Below, piece by piece: positions 1 through 6,721 of a stretch of 10,406 nt of DNA (the first letter of the stretch is position 1; every line of letters begins with the position of its first letter). The translations under genes were made by a program, and so were the position numbers. The stretch covers positions 1 to 10,406 of the forward strand of contig JAQVGR010000029.1 of assembly GCA_028696635.1 (NCBI GenBank), written 5' to 3'. A model generated the notes under the pieces. The model was given only the letters and a program-made list of their open reading frames with translations, did not search any database and was not told the DNA's origin. This stretch comes from Candidatus Krumholzibacteriia bacterium. Lineage in GTDB: Bacteria; Krumholzibacteriota; Krumholzibacteriia; Krumholzibacteriales; Krumholzibacteriaceae.

Positions 1-666
1 CCTCACGGCGCACCACTCGATGTCGGCCCCATACCCGAGCTCGACGAGCCGCCTCCCGCGAACCGTGCCCCGCAGAAAACGGTCGAGAGGTCCCTCGACG
101 GATCGCGCCAGCATCAGCGCGAGGGCTGCCGCGTCGGCGAGCGGGCCCTGTCCGGTCCCGGCGCCGAGCAGATCGATGAGGATCCCTCCGCAGAGCAGAT
201 CTTCGGAGCAGAGCCTTCCCGCCTCCCCTCCGCACAGGATCGTCACCCGATCGCAGCCGGCGAGCAGAGTAGCCGTCGCGTCGACGTTCCTGATCGCGCA
301 TATCAGGACCGACTGCGCCCGCGCGGCCGATACTATCGCCGGCGTCCCGTTCGATGTGGCCAGCACGATCGTTTTTCCCGCGACGTCGGTGCGCTCGATC
401 TCGACGGGCGAGTTGAACAGATCGAATCCCTGCACGGGCAGCCCCTTCTGCTCGCCGGCGAGCAGTTTCCCTCCCCGGTCGCCTGCGCTGACGAGCCGCG
501 AAACCGCCTCGACGCTCTCGACGGGTATCACGTTGGAGGCCCCCCTCTCGATGGCGGCGATGATGGTGCTGGTCGCCCGCAGAACGTCGATCACGACGAC
601 GGTCGCGTTGTGAAGATCGTCCTTCTCGAGGGTCGAGGGCGTGGGATGAAAACGTATCTCCTTCAT
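1..666 (-). CDS. comB: ComB-like 2-phosphosulfolactate phosphatase (3' end cut by window edge)
   Basis: I translated this frame by hand; 222 residues are visible and it is open at the left edge. Seen: an N-terminus MKEIRFHPTPSTLEKDD, then VVVIDVLRATSTI near residues 24-36, GEQKGLPVQGFDLFNSP near 71-87, LATSNGTPAI near 101-110, a CGGEAGR segment near 143-149 and ELGYGADIEWC close to the edge. These blocks, in this order, are the hallmark of the ComB family. ComB hydrolyses (2R)-phosphosulfolactate to sulfolactate and phosphate, Mg-dependent, a coenzyme M pathway step in methanogens; many bacteria carry homologues whose role is often unknown. Family members are roughly 230-250 residues, so only a short C-terminal tail is missing. 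The ATG overlaps the accC stop by 4 nt (ATGA), so the two genes are almost surely co-transcribed and translationally coupled. Family assignment is firm; the in vivo substrate is inferred. Confidence 0.88.
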   Translation of the reverse strand, partial: MKEIRFHPTPSTLEKDDLHNATVVVIDVLRATSTIIAAIERGASNVIPVESVEAVSRLVSAGDRGGKLLAGEQKGLPVQGFDLFNSPVEIERTDVAGKTIVLATSNGTPAIVSAARAQSVLICAIRNVDATATLLAGCDRVTILCGGEAGRLCSEDLLCGGILIDLLGAGTGQGPLADAAALALMLARSVEGPLDRFLRGTVRGRRLVELGYGADIEWCAVR

Positions 667-2030
667 GCCGTCGGGTCTCCCTGAGTGCGCGCGGACTGAA
701 GCGCGTCGATGAACGAGGTATCGAACTCGCCGCGGGTGAACGCGTCGGTCCGCAGGATCCACAGGTGGAACGGTATCGTCGTCGGCACCCCCTCGATCAC
801 GCATTCCTCGAGCGATCGTATCATGCGGCTCACCGCCTCCTCGCGCGTTTCCCCCCAGGTGATTATCTTCGCCAGCAACGAGTCGTAGTACGGGGGGACC
901 ACGTACCCCGCGTAGAGGTGCGAATCGACCCGGACGCCCGGTCCGCCGGGCGGATGATAGAAACTGATTTTGCCCGGCGAGGGCTTGAAACCGCGCTCGG
1001 GATCCTCGGCGTTGATCCTGCACTCTATCGCGTGGCCCCGAGAGGGGGGCGTCCTGTCGAGGAGCGGGCTCGCTCCTGTCGACGCGAGTCGTATCTGCTC
1101 CTTGATCAGGTCGCACCCGGTGACCATCTCCGTGACGGGATGCTCGACCTGCACGCGCGTGTTCATCTCCAGAAAATAGATGTCATCGCGCGCATCGACG
1201 AGGAACTCGACGGTGCCGAGCGAGCCGTACCGGGCGTGTTCGGCGCCGCGCACGGCGTATTCGAGGATCCGCTCGCGGATGGAGGCGCCGATCCCCGGCG
1301 ACGGGGATTCCTCTATCAGTTTCTGGTGCCGCCGCTGGATGCTGCACTCGCGCTCCCACAGGTGGACGGCCCTCCCGCCGCCGTCGCCGAAGATCTGCAC
1401 CTCGATATGGCGCGGGTGCTCGAGGTATTTTTCGAGGTACAGACCGGCGTCGCCGAACGAGACCTCAGCCTCTTTCCCGGCCGCGTGAAGGAGCGAGGAC
1501 AGCTCCTCCTCGCTGCGCACGATCCGTATCCCGCGGCCCCCGCCTCCCGCGACCGCCTTGATCATCACGGGGTACCCGATCGTCCCGGCCAGCTCGACCG
1601 CCTGGCGCTCGTCCGCGACGGCTCCCTCGCTCCCCGGAATGATCGGCAGCCCGGCGTCCTTCATCAGCGTCCGGGCCGCGGCCTTGTCTCCCATCCTCTC
1701 CATCAGCTCGGAGGACGGACCGATGAAATCTATGTTGCAGGAGCGGCACACCTCGGCGAAGGTCGCGCTCTCGGCGAGGAAGCCGTACCCCGGATGGATC
1801 GCGTCGGCCCCGGTGATCTCCGCCGCCGCGATGATGCGGGGGATATTGAGGTAGCTCTCCGCCGGCTGGGCATCCCCGATGCAGACATCCTCATCGGCGA
1901 GCTTCACGTGGAGGGACTCGGAATCGGCGCGAGAATGGACCGCGACGGCTCTGATGCCGAGCTCCCTGCACGCGCGGATTACCCGCAGGGCTATCTCGCC
2001 CCTCGCTGCGATCAGGATCTTCCTGTACAT
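663..2030 (-). CDS. accC: Biotin carboxylase subunit of acetyl-CoA carboxylase
   Basis: Catalyses ATP-dependent carboxylation of biotin on the carrier protein AccB, the first half-reaction of malonyl-CoA synthesis for fatty acids; cytoplasmic. The 455-residue protein is close to the 449 of E. coli AccC and keeps its numbering almost exactly. Seen: N-terminal biotin-carboxylase domain (1-112), ATP-grasp domain with K116, K158, glycine-rich loop GGGGRG (162-167), E275, E288, N290, catalytic R292, Q294, V295 and E296 in EMNTRVQVEHPVTE, and R338 in ECRINAEDP, followed by the C-terminal domain. The start is MYRKILIAARGEIALRVIR, preceded by GGAG. The frame stays open for 42 more codons upstream, but that stretch is Arg/Pro-rich, unlike any AccC, and holds the promoter. 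The motif near residues 7-12 reads AARGEI where ANRGEI is usual. It has its own promoter and is followed by comB with a 4-nt overlap. Confidence 0.97.
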   Translation of the reverse strand: MYRKILIAARGEIALRVIRACRELGIRAVAVHSRADSESLHVKLADEDVCIGDAQPAESYLNIPRIIAAAEITGADAIHPGYGFLAESATFAEVCRSCNIDFIGPSSELMERMGDKAAARTLMKDAGLPIIPGSEGAVADERQAVELAGTIGYPVMIKAVAGGGGRGIRIVRSEEELSSLLHAAGKEAEVSFGDAGLYLEKYLEHPRHIEVQIFGDGGGRAVHLWERECSIQRRHQKLIEESPSPGIGASIRERILEYAVRGAEHARYGSLGTVEFLVDARDDIYFLEMNTRVQVEHPVTEMVTGCDLIKEQIRLASTGASPLLDRTPPSRGHAIECRINAEDPERGFKPSPGKISFYHPPGGPGVRVDSHLYAGYVVPPYYDSLLAKIITWGETREEAVSRMIRSLEECVIEGVPTTIPFHLWILRTDAFTRGEFDTSFIDALQSARTQGDPTA

Positions 2031-2126
2031 ACGCTCCGCCGTCCGGTCGAGCGGCCGCCCGTCCGGCCGCGGATGAGGACGCCCCGGGGGAGGACCGCCC
2101 CGCCGGGAGCGTCGCCGGGCGGTTAC

Positions 2127-2156
2127 ACTATACCGCCTCCGCCGGCGGCCTGACAA
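2127..2156 (-). promoter_or_regulatory. Sigma-70-type promoter for accC-comB
   Basis: On the minus strand, TTGTCA (2151-2156) and TATAGT (2127-2132) are separated by 18 bp; each matches the consensus hexamer at 5 of 6 positions. Transcription would begin near 2120, giving a GC-rich leader of about 90 nt before the accC ATG at 2030. It lies in the 171-bp gap between the pilus ATPase gene and accC, which otherwise holds only that leader and the hairpin at 2178-2202. Confidence 0.72.
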
Positions 2157-2177
2157 CGATAATGTGGGCGGGCGGAC

Positions 2178-2202
2178 GGCGCGGAACGTGGATTCCCGCG
2201 CC
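2178..2202 (-). terminator. GC-rich hairpin directly after the pilus ATPase gene (possible 3' end signal)
   Basis: A 7-bp perfect stem (GGCGCGG with CCGCGCC) is extended by two A-T pairs past one bulged base and closes on a loop of about 6 nt. It begins at the last base of the upstream stop codon. No U-tract follows on the minus strand, so it is not a canonical intrinsic terminator. It may stabilise the 3' end or assist Rho-dependent termination. Position and symmetry are seen; function is inferred. Confidence 0.4.
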
Positions 2203-3338
2203 TAGAGGTCCGTGGCTCGCTTGGCGCCGGATCCGGCCTTCTCGAATCCGTCCCACGTGGTGTCGCTCGAGGCGTGGATCCCCTTCAGCCGGAGGCTGAA
2301 CTCATGGGGATTGGAGCTGTTCTTGAGCGCCTCTTCCATGCTGATCCGTCCGTTGGTGAGCAGCTGCATGAGCGACTGGTCGAAGCTCTGCATCCCGTGC
2401 GACGAGACGCCTTCGCGGATCGCCTGCTGGATCAGCGGCGTCTTCTCCGGATCGATGATGTACTCGCGGATCGTCGAGGTCACGATCATCACCTCGACGG
2501 CGGGGACGCGCCCCTGGCCTTCCTTTACCGGGATCAGCCGCTGGGAGATCACCGCCTGCAGTGTCGATGAGAGCAGGTACCGGATCTCCTGGTGCTGATG
2601 GGGCGGGAAGAACGATATGACCCGGTTGATCGTCTGCGTGGCATCGATGGTATGAAGCGTCGAAAAGACGAGGTGCCCCGTATCGGCCGCCATGAGGGCG
2701 ATCTCCATTGTCAGCGCGTCGCGGATCTCGCCGACGAGGATCACGTCGGGATCCTGCCGGAGGATGTGTCTGAGCGCTTCATGGAACGACGAGGTATCGC
2801 TCCCGATCTCGCGCTGGTTTATGAGGCTTTTCCTGTCCTGATGAAGGAACTCGATCGGGTCCTCTATCGTGATGATGTTCTTGTTCACCTTCTCGTTGAT
2901 CTCGCGGACCATCGCCGCCAGCGTCGTCGACTTTCCGCTACCGACCGTACCGGTGACGAAGATCAGCCCGCGAGGAAGCATGGCGAGCTTCTTGATGATT
3001 TCCGGAAGGGAGAGCTGGTCGATCGCCTTGATCTCGACGGGGACATGTCTGAAGACCATGGCGATCGATCCTCGCTGCACGTAGAAGTTCGCGCGGAACC
3101 TGGCGAGCCCGGCAACGCCGAATGCGAAATCGACCTCTCGAGACTTCTTGAACCGGTCCCGCTGGGCCGGTGTGAGGATCTGATCGGCGATCGTCTCCAT
3201 GTCCTTCGGGGTCGGACGGTCGAATTCGAGGTGCGTCAGTTTTCCGTCCACCCGGATGACCGGCTGCAGGCCGGCCTTGAGATGAAGATCCGACCCACCC
3301 TTGGCGATCATTGCCTCGAGGATATTCTTGATATTCAT
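2202..3338 (-). CDS. pilT: Type IV pilus retraction ATPase, PilT/PilU family
   Basis: A cytoplasmic hexameric GspE-superfamily ATPase that depolymerises type IV pili for twitching motility. The 378 residues are slightly longer than typical PilT. Seen: N-terminal GGSDLHLKAGLQP (14-26), Walker A GTVGSGKST (130-138), Asp box IITIEDPIEF (155-164), Walker B DVILVGEIRD (198-207) with E204, and His box GHLVFSTLHT (221-230). The C-terminus lacks the AIRNL/AIRNR motif typical of PilT. Instead it reads AIREGVSSHGMQSFDQSL (306-323) and MEEALKNSSNPHEFSLRLK, closer to PilU, so the PilT name is provisional. The start ATG (MNIKNILEAM) matches the family N-terminus; AAGG lies about 11 nt upstream. The gene sits between accB and accC, with no other pilus gene in view. 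Retraction ATPase family is certain; PilT versus PilU is not settled. Confidence 0.95.
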   Translation of the reverse strand: MNIKNILEAMIAKGGSDLHLKAGLQPVIRVDGKLTHLEFDRPTPKDMETIADQILTPAQRDRFKKSREVDFAFGVAGLARFRANFYVQRGSIAMVFRHVPVEIKAIDQLSLPEIIKKLAMLPRGLIFVTGTVGSGKSTTLAAMVREINEKVNKNIITIEDPIEFLHQDRKSLINQREIGSDTSSFHEALRHILRQDPDVILVGEIRDALTMEIALMAADTGHLVFSTLHTIDATQTINRVISFFPPHQHQEIRYLLSSTLQAVISQRLIPVKEGQGRVPAVEVMIVTSTIREYIIDPEKTPLIQQAIREGVSSHGMQSFDQSLMQLLTNGRISMEEALKNSSNPHEFSLRLKGIHASSDTTWDGFEKAGSGAKRATDL

Positions 3339-3404
3339 TCGGTTATACCTTCCCGCACAGGACAGGCCGCGGCGGCCTTCCGCCGGCGCAGACTGACATC
3401 TTCC

Positions 3405-3413
3405 ATTTTATCA
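3405..3413 (-). promoter_or_regulatory. Possible extended -10 promoter for the pilus ATPase gene
   Basis: The 146-bp gap between accB and the ATPase gene contains TGATAAAAT on the minus strand: a TAAAAT -10 (5 of 6 to consensus) with a TGn extension. No good -35 lies 16-18 bp upstream, as extended -10 promoters allow. Transcription would start near 3398, leaving a leader of about 60 nt. That leader includes a 6-bp hairpin (CGGCGG, loop AAGG, CCGCCG; 3370-3385) with no U-tract. No terminator is visible after accB, so read-through from the efp-accB unit is also possible. Confidence 0.4.
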
Positions 3414-3484
3414 ACAGGTTGCACCGATCGCGCACCCTGGTAGTGCACGACGCTGCCGGCGGTCTTTTAATGCAAGGATCAGGC

Positions 3485-3952
3485 CTATTCGATGAGAAAA
3501 AGGGGCTGGCCGAACTCGACCGGCTGCGCGTCGTTGACGAGGACCTTGCGGATCACGCCGCCTCGCTCGGCCTCGATCTCGTTCATAAGCTTCATCGCCT
3601 CTATGATGCACAGGACCTGGCCGACCTGCACGCGGCTTCCCTCCGAGACGAACGGATCCGCCTCGGGACTCGGGGCGCGGTAGAAAGTGCCGACCATCGG
3701 AGAGACGATCTGTTCGAAGGGCGGCTCGGAGTCGGCGGCCGGGGTCTCGATGACGGGGTGAGGAGCCGGGGGTCCGGAGGGAACCGCAACAGCGCTGGCG
3801 GCGGGCCGATCCGAGGCCGACCCTTCCGGCTGGCCGCCCGGTCGCCGGCGCGTTACGCGCACGGCGCTCCTCCAAGTGCGCACCTCTATCTCGTCGAGAT
3901 CCTCTTCCTTGAGGATATCGATGAGGCTTCGTATCCTGTCGGCGAGACTCAT
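3485..3952 (-). CDS. accB: Biotin carboxyl carrier protein of acetyl-CoA carboxylase
   Basis: Carries the biotin that AccC carboxylates and the carboxyltransferase uses to make malonyl-CoA; cytoplasmic. The 155 residues match the family length (E. coli 156). Seen: a short helical N-terminus (1-35, MSLADRIRSLIDILKEEDLD), a Pro/Ala-rich flexible linker (about 38-78), and a C-terminal biotinyl domain (about 80-155). SPMVGTFYRAPSPEADPF (84-101) includes the thumb segment typical of AccB, and CIIEAMKLMNEIEA (115-128) places the biotinylated lysine at K121. The ATG overlaps the efp stop by 4 nt (ATGA), indicating translational coupling. Its usual partner accC is not next door: the pilus ATPase gene intervenes. 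Assignment is secure. Confidence 0.97.
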   Translation of the reverse strand: MSLADRIRSLIDILKEEDLDEIEVRTWRSAVRVTRRRPGGQPEGSASDRPAASAVAVPSGPPAPHPVIETPAADSEPPFEQIVSPMVGTFYRAPSPEADPFVSEGSRVQVGQVLCIIEAMKLMNEIEAERGGVIRKVLVNDAQPVEFGQPLFLIE

Positions 3953-4509
3953 TTCACCCGCTCGATGTAGCGACCGGTCCTCGTGTCGATGCGCAGCCGG
4001 TCTCCGATCTCGATGAAGAGGGGAACGGTGACGACGGCCCCCGTTTCGAGCTTGGCCGGTTTCGAACCGCCCTGGGCGGTGTCTCCCCTCAGGCCCGGCT
4101 CCGTTTCGGCGACCTCGAGCGTCACGAAGGTCGGCATCTCGGCAGCCAGCGGAATATCGCCGTCCATGAGAACACCGATCTCCATTCCTTCCTTGAGGAA
4201 TGGGAGGATATCCTCTATCAGGCCCGAGGAAAGCGGTATCTGCTCGTAGGTCTCGGTGTTCATCATGTAGTAGAGGTCGTCGCTCCGGTAGAGGTACTGG
4301 AAGGTATGCCGTTCGACGCGAACCTCCTCGATCTTTTCTCCCGCCCTGAACGTCCTGTCGAGTACGGCGCCGTCGGGGATTCTCCGCAGCTTCGTCCTGA
4401 CGAATGCGCCCCCCTTGCCCGGCTTGACGTGCTGGAACTCCACGATCGCGAAGAGCTGTCCCTCGATCCGCATGATGAGTCCGTTCCGGAAACTGCTCGT
4501 ATCGGCCAC
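3949..4509 (-). CDS. efp: Translation elongation factor P
   Basis: Binds ribosomes stalled at polyproline stretches and promotes peptide-bond formation; cytoplasmic. The 186 residues equal the usual EF-P length (E. coli 188). Seen: N-terminal KOW-like domain (about 1-62) with the tip loop HVKPGKGGAF (27-36), which places the modifiable residue at K32 (E. coli K34); a central OB domain (about 65-128); and a C-terminal OB domain with GDTAQGGSKPAKLETGAVV (142-160) and GDRLRIDTRTGRY. Lysine at the tip rules out the arginine-rhamnosylated subtype; the true modification cannot be read here. The start is GTG (4507-4509), with AAAGGA about 9 nt upstream and 18 nt after the upstream TPR stop. The stop overlaps the accB start. 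The efp-accB order is common in bacteria. Confidence 0.97.
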   Translation of the reverse strand: MADTSSFRNGLIMRIEGQLFAIVEFQHVKPGKGGAFVRTKLRRIPDGAVLDRTFRAGEKIEEVRVERHTFQYLYRSDDLYYMMNTETYEQIPLSSGLIEDILPFLKEGMEIGVLMDGDIPLAAEMPTFVTLEVAETEPGLRGDTAQGGSKPAKLETGAVVTVPLFIEIGDRLRIDTRTGRYIERVK

Positions 4510-4527
4510 GTCACCGTATCCTTTCCG

Positions 4528-5568
4528 TCAGCTGTCATCCTCTGGTGCGCCCGCGTCGTTTTCCTGCATCTTCTTGAGCCATTTCCTGAAATTGTCCATC
4601 CCCTCACGGGCGGCGCCGGTGACCCGGTCGGGTTCTCCCTGCGTATCGGCAGCCTCCTTCGCCTCTACTGCGGAGTCGAGGGAGCTATCCGCTTCCTCGA
4701 GCTCGCGAGCGACCTGTTCGAGATCGTCCTCATCCCCGAGAACGGCGTCCGTCGACGGACCTTCTCCGAACGGAGTGATCTCAGGGCCCTCATCGAGCGA
4801 CCGTCCAGGCTCCTCTGCGTCCCCGCCGCTCCCCGCGGCACCGCCGGTTCCCCGGCCCGCCGTGCTCGCGGCGAGATCGTCGCTGACATCCTCGATGGAG
4901 ATCGTCATTACATCACCGTCGAATGTCTCCTCACGCTCGCGATCGGATGATTCGACCAACCGTTCGATCTTCTCGATCATCCGCTTCGCCTCGACATTGT
5001 GCGGCTGGGACCCGACGATATCCTGATAGATCTTCAGCGCCTTGGAATAGTAGCCCTGGGCGGCGTAGATCCCCGCGAGCGTCATCGTCGCCACTTCGTC
5101 GGTCCGTCCGGCCGGGGCCGGCCCCTTCGCCGCCGACAGGTCGATCTCCTTCCCCTGAAACTCCTCCTCGAGCCCCTCGAGCATGGCGGCCGCTTCCTCG
5201 TTGGTCGGATCGATCGCCAGAAGCCGCCGCAGGTACGATACGGCGGCGTCGCGCTTCCCCTCGGCGAGCAGGATATCCCCCATGTATTTCAGCGCGACCA
5301 TATTCTCCCCGTCGAGCTCGATGACCCGTTCGAACTCGGCGCGGGAACGCTCCGTCGCGCCCTTATCGTAGAAACACTTGCCGAGTATCACATGCGCGCT
5401 CGCGTAGTCCGGGTATCGGGTCAGCCCGGCCTCGCAGAGCTCTATCGCGCGATCCACCTGTCCGTTCTTCCGGTAGGCGTCGGCGAGAGGGGCGAAAAGC
5501 CTCGACTGGGGTGCCTGATCGTATTTCGCCTTGAGGTGTTTAATCTCGGCGGAGATATCATCCGTCAT
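4528..5568 (-). CDS. TPR protein with long acidic linker and C-terminal amphipathic motif
   Basis: No named family recognised. The 346-residue protein has three consecutive TPR-type helix pairs near residues 23-54, 57-88 and 91-122 (for example CEAGLTRYPDYASAHVILGK) and a separate repeat near 158-190 (LAGIYAAQGYYSKALKIYQD). A low-complexity linker follows, very rich in Glu, Asp, Gly and Ala (about 205-322). The end carries a short hydrophobic and basic motif, MDNFRKWLKKM (324-334), then an acidic tail. There is no signal peptide or membrane segment, so it is probably a cytoplasmic scaffold. The ATG follows AAAGG at a suitable distance and a strong promoter about 30-60 bp upstream. It opens the efp-accB transcription unit, with 18 nt to efp. 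Similar TPR proteins occur near motility or polarity genes, so a link to the downstream pilus ATPase is possible but unproven. Confidence 0.85.
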   Translation of the reverse strand: MTDDISAEIKHLKAKYDQAPQSRLFAPLADAYRKNGQVDRAIELCEAGLTRYPDYASAHVILGKCFYDKGATERSRAEFERVIELDGENMVALKYMGDILLAEGKRDAAVSYLRRLLAIDPTNEEAAAMLEGLEEEFQGKEIDLSAAKGPAPAGRTDEVATMTLAGIYAAQGYYSKALKIYQDIVGSQPHNVEAKRMIEKIERLVESSDREREETFDGDVMTISIEDVSDDLAASTAGRGTGGAAGSGGDAEEPGRSLDEGPEITPFGEGPSTDAVLGDEDDLEQVARELEEADSSLDSAVEAKEAADTQGEPDRVTGAAREGMDNFRKWLKKMQENDAGAPEDDS

Positions 5569-5600
5569 GGGCTACCTTTCTGCCGTCTCCGGCCACGGGG

Positions 5601-5630
5601 AGGCTAGCAGAGAGCCGATCATCCTGTCAA
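5601..5630 (-). promoter_or_regulatory. Near-consensus promoter for the TPR-efp-accB unit
   Basis: On the minus strand, a perfect TTGACA -35 (5625-5630) is followed after 18 bp by TAGCCT (5601-5606), preceded by a TGC extension. The start site would lie near 5594, leaving about 25 nt of leader with AAAGG before the ATG at 5568. The -10 is weak taken alone (3 of 6), but the perfect -35, spacing, TG extension and intergenic position together support it. Confidence 0.68.
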
Positions 5631-5663
5631 GTGTCCACGATGCGGCCGCTTATACCGGTCCCC

Positions 5664-6677
5664 TCAGTCGATCCGGAAGGTCTCCGCGATCGACCATACC
5701 TCGCGGAGCAGCGGATTCTTGTCGAACCCGGGGGCATAGACGAGACAGTCCACGAGCCAAACCCGCGCCCTCACGCGGTCATGTATGAAGAAGCAGATGA
5801 ACGGCCCGCCGTACATCTCCTCGCTGCTCTCCCAGTACCCGTCCATCCGTACCGCATCGTACTCCCCGAGAGTGCTCATGCTCCACGAGACGAGCTCCGG
5901 GCGCATGACCTCCTTGTCGTGGATCTCCCACATGATCTGCGCACGCAGATCGTACAACGCGGCCGAGTCGGCCGTCGAGAGGGCCCTCCCGCTCCAGCCT
6001 CGCCATGACACGGTGATCCCGCGGTGCGGATAATCCCTGAAGATCTCGACGCCGGGAAGGTGCCCCCAGTCACGGTTGAGCCGGTACTCGCCGGGGATGC
6101 GTATCGCGAAACCGTATTTCGCCTTCAGGTCGGCAGCCGTTCCGGCGTCCTCGGAAAGGAGGAGGTTCTCCCTGAGGCGCTCGCGATTCGCCTGTTCGAT
6201 GACGTCGCGTATCTTGCCGCCGTTCCCCCGCGCGACCTCCCGGAGCTGCTGCGCGGTCGACGCCGTCACCACCACGGTCAGCTGTCCCCGCACCGGATAA
6301 TCGACCCTCGCGATGATATGCTGTTTCCCCTCGATCACCTTGCGCACGTTGTCGGTTCCGATGATCTGCTCTATGATGGATCCGATCCCGCCTTCTCTGA
6401 CGACGCCGAAGATCACCATGTTCTTGGACGGGGGCTCCTGTTCGTAGTCCGCAGCTGCGACGAGGCGCCATTTGAACTGGTACTCCATCTTCGAGTAGAA
6501 ATCGAGCGGATGCTGCAGTACCGAGATGATCTCGTCGCCGAGACCGCCCTGAAGGCCGGTTTCGGTTACGATGACGACCTCGCTGTACGATCCGGGCGGC
6601 ACGAAGACCGCGTGCCGTCCGCACGAGAGGATCATTGCGAGCGCCGCCGCGGCTGCGACGATGCGTGTGCGTCTCAC
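5664..6677 (-). CDS. DUF4837-family lipoprotein
   Basis: The 337-residue protein starts with a lipoprotein signal, MRRTRIVAAAAALAMILSC, making C19 the probable lipidation site (-3 to +1 reads ILSC). The body opens with SEVVIVTETGLQGGLGDEI (32-50), has a central VVVTASTAQQLREV segment (135-148), a helical EQANRERLREN (161-171), and ends with GGPFICFFIHD (290-300) and LVYAPGFDKNPLLREV (312-327). This layout, especially the GGPF and YAPG..K...RE blocks, fits the DUF4837 lipoproteins I know from Bacteroidota-type genomes. Function is unknown. The frame is open to a TTG at 6698, but I chose the GTG at 6675-6677 because an excellent Shine-Dalgarno sequence lies 5 nt before it and the signal peptide then begins with MRRTR. 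It sits alone between an upstream terminator and a downstream promoter. Lipoprotein status is well supported; the family call is moderate. Confidence 0.78.
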   Translation of the reverse strand: MRRTRIVAAAAALAMILSCGRHAVFVPPGSYSEVVIVTETGLQGGLGDEIISVLQHPLDFYSKMEYQFKWRLVAAADYEQEPPSKNMVIFGVVREGGIGSIIEQIIGTDNVRKVIEGKQHIIARVDYPVRGQLTVVVTASTAQQLREVARGNGGKIRDVIEQANRERLRENLLLSEDAGTAADLKAKYGFAIRIPGEYRLNRDWGHLPGVEIFRDYPHRGITVSWRGWSGRALSTADSAALYDLRAQIMWEIHDKEVMRPELVSWSMSTLGEYDAVRMDGYWESSEEMYGGPFICFFIHDRVRARVWLVDCLVYAPGFDKNPLLREVWSIAETFRID

Positions 6678-6680
6678 GTG

Positions 6681-6690
6681 CACCTCCTCC
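6681..6690 (-). promoter_or_regulatory. Strong Shine-Dalgarno sequence fixing the DUF4837 gene start
   Basis: The minus strand reads GGAGGAGGTG, with 5 nt between the last GG and the GTG at 6675-6677. This decides the start against the TTG at 6698, which lies upstream of the site, and against the in-frame GTG at 6683-6681, which overlaps it. Confidence 0.85.
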
Positions 6691-6721
6691 CGTAACAATA
6701 CCGGCGGCCTCGCCCGCGGGC

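Noticed and set aside
20..613. Plus-strand frame of 197 codons near the left edge
   Set aside because: Ser/Arg/Ala-rich shadow of the comB gene, which is identifiable on the minus strand by several conserved blocks.
765..2153. Long plus-strand open frame of 462 codons opposite accC
   Set aside because: It mirrors accC codons in a GC-rich genome. The product is Arg/Asp/Leu-rich with no family motif, while the minus-strand frame has every biotin carboxylase active-site residue.
2031..2156. N-terminal extension of accC by 42 codons
   Set aside because: The extension is Arg/Pro-rich and unlike AccC. It overlaps the -10 and -35 elements, and the ATG at 2030 gives the canonical N-terminus with E. 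coli numbering.
3365..3385. Palindrome GGCCGCGGCGGCC and adjacent 6-bp hairpin upstream of the pilus ATPase gene as a terminator or operator
   Set aside because: No U-tract follows on either strand, and short GC palindromes are expected by chance at this base composition. It is noted only as part of the possible leader.
2592..3443. Plus-strand open frame of 283 codons opposite the pilus ATPase gene
   Set aside because: Shadow frame; no recognisable domain, and the opposite strand encodes an intact retraction ATPase.
6678..6698. Upstream TTG start for the DUF4837-family gene
   Set aside because: It would place the strong Shine-Dalgarno sequence inside the coding region. The GTG at 6677 is correctly spaced from it and gives a normal signal peptide.
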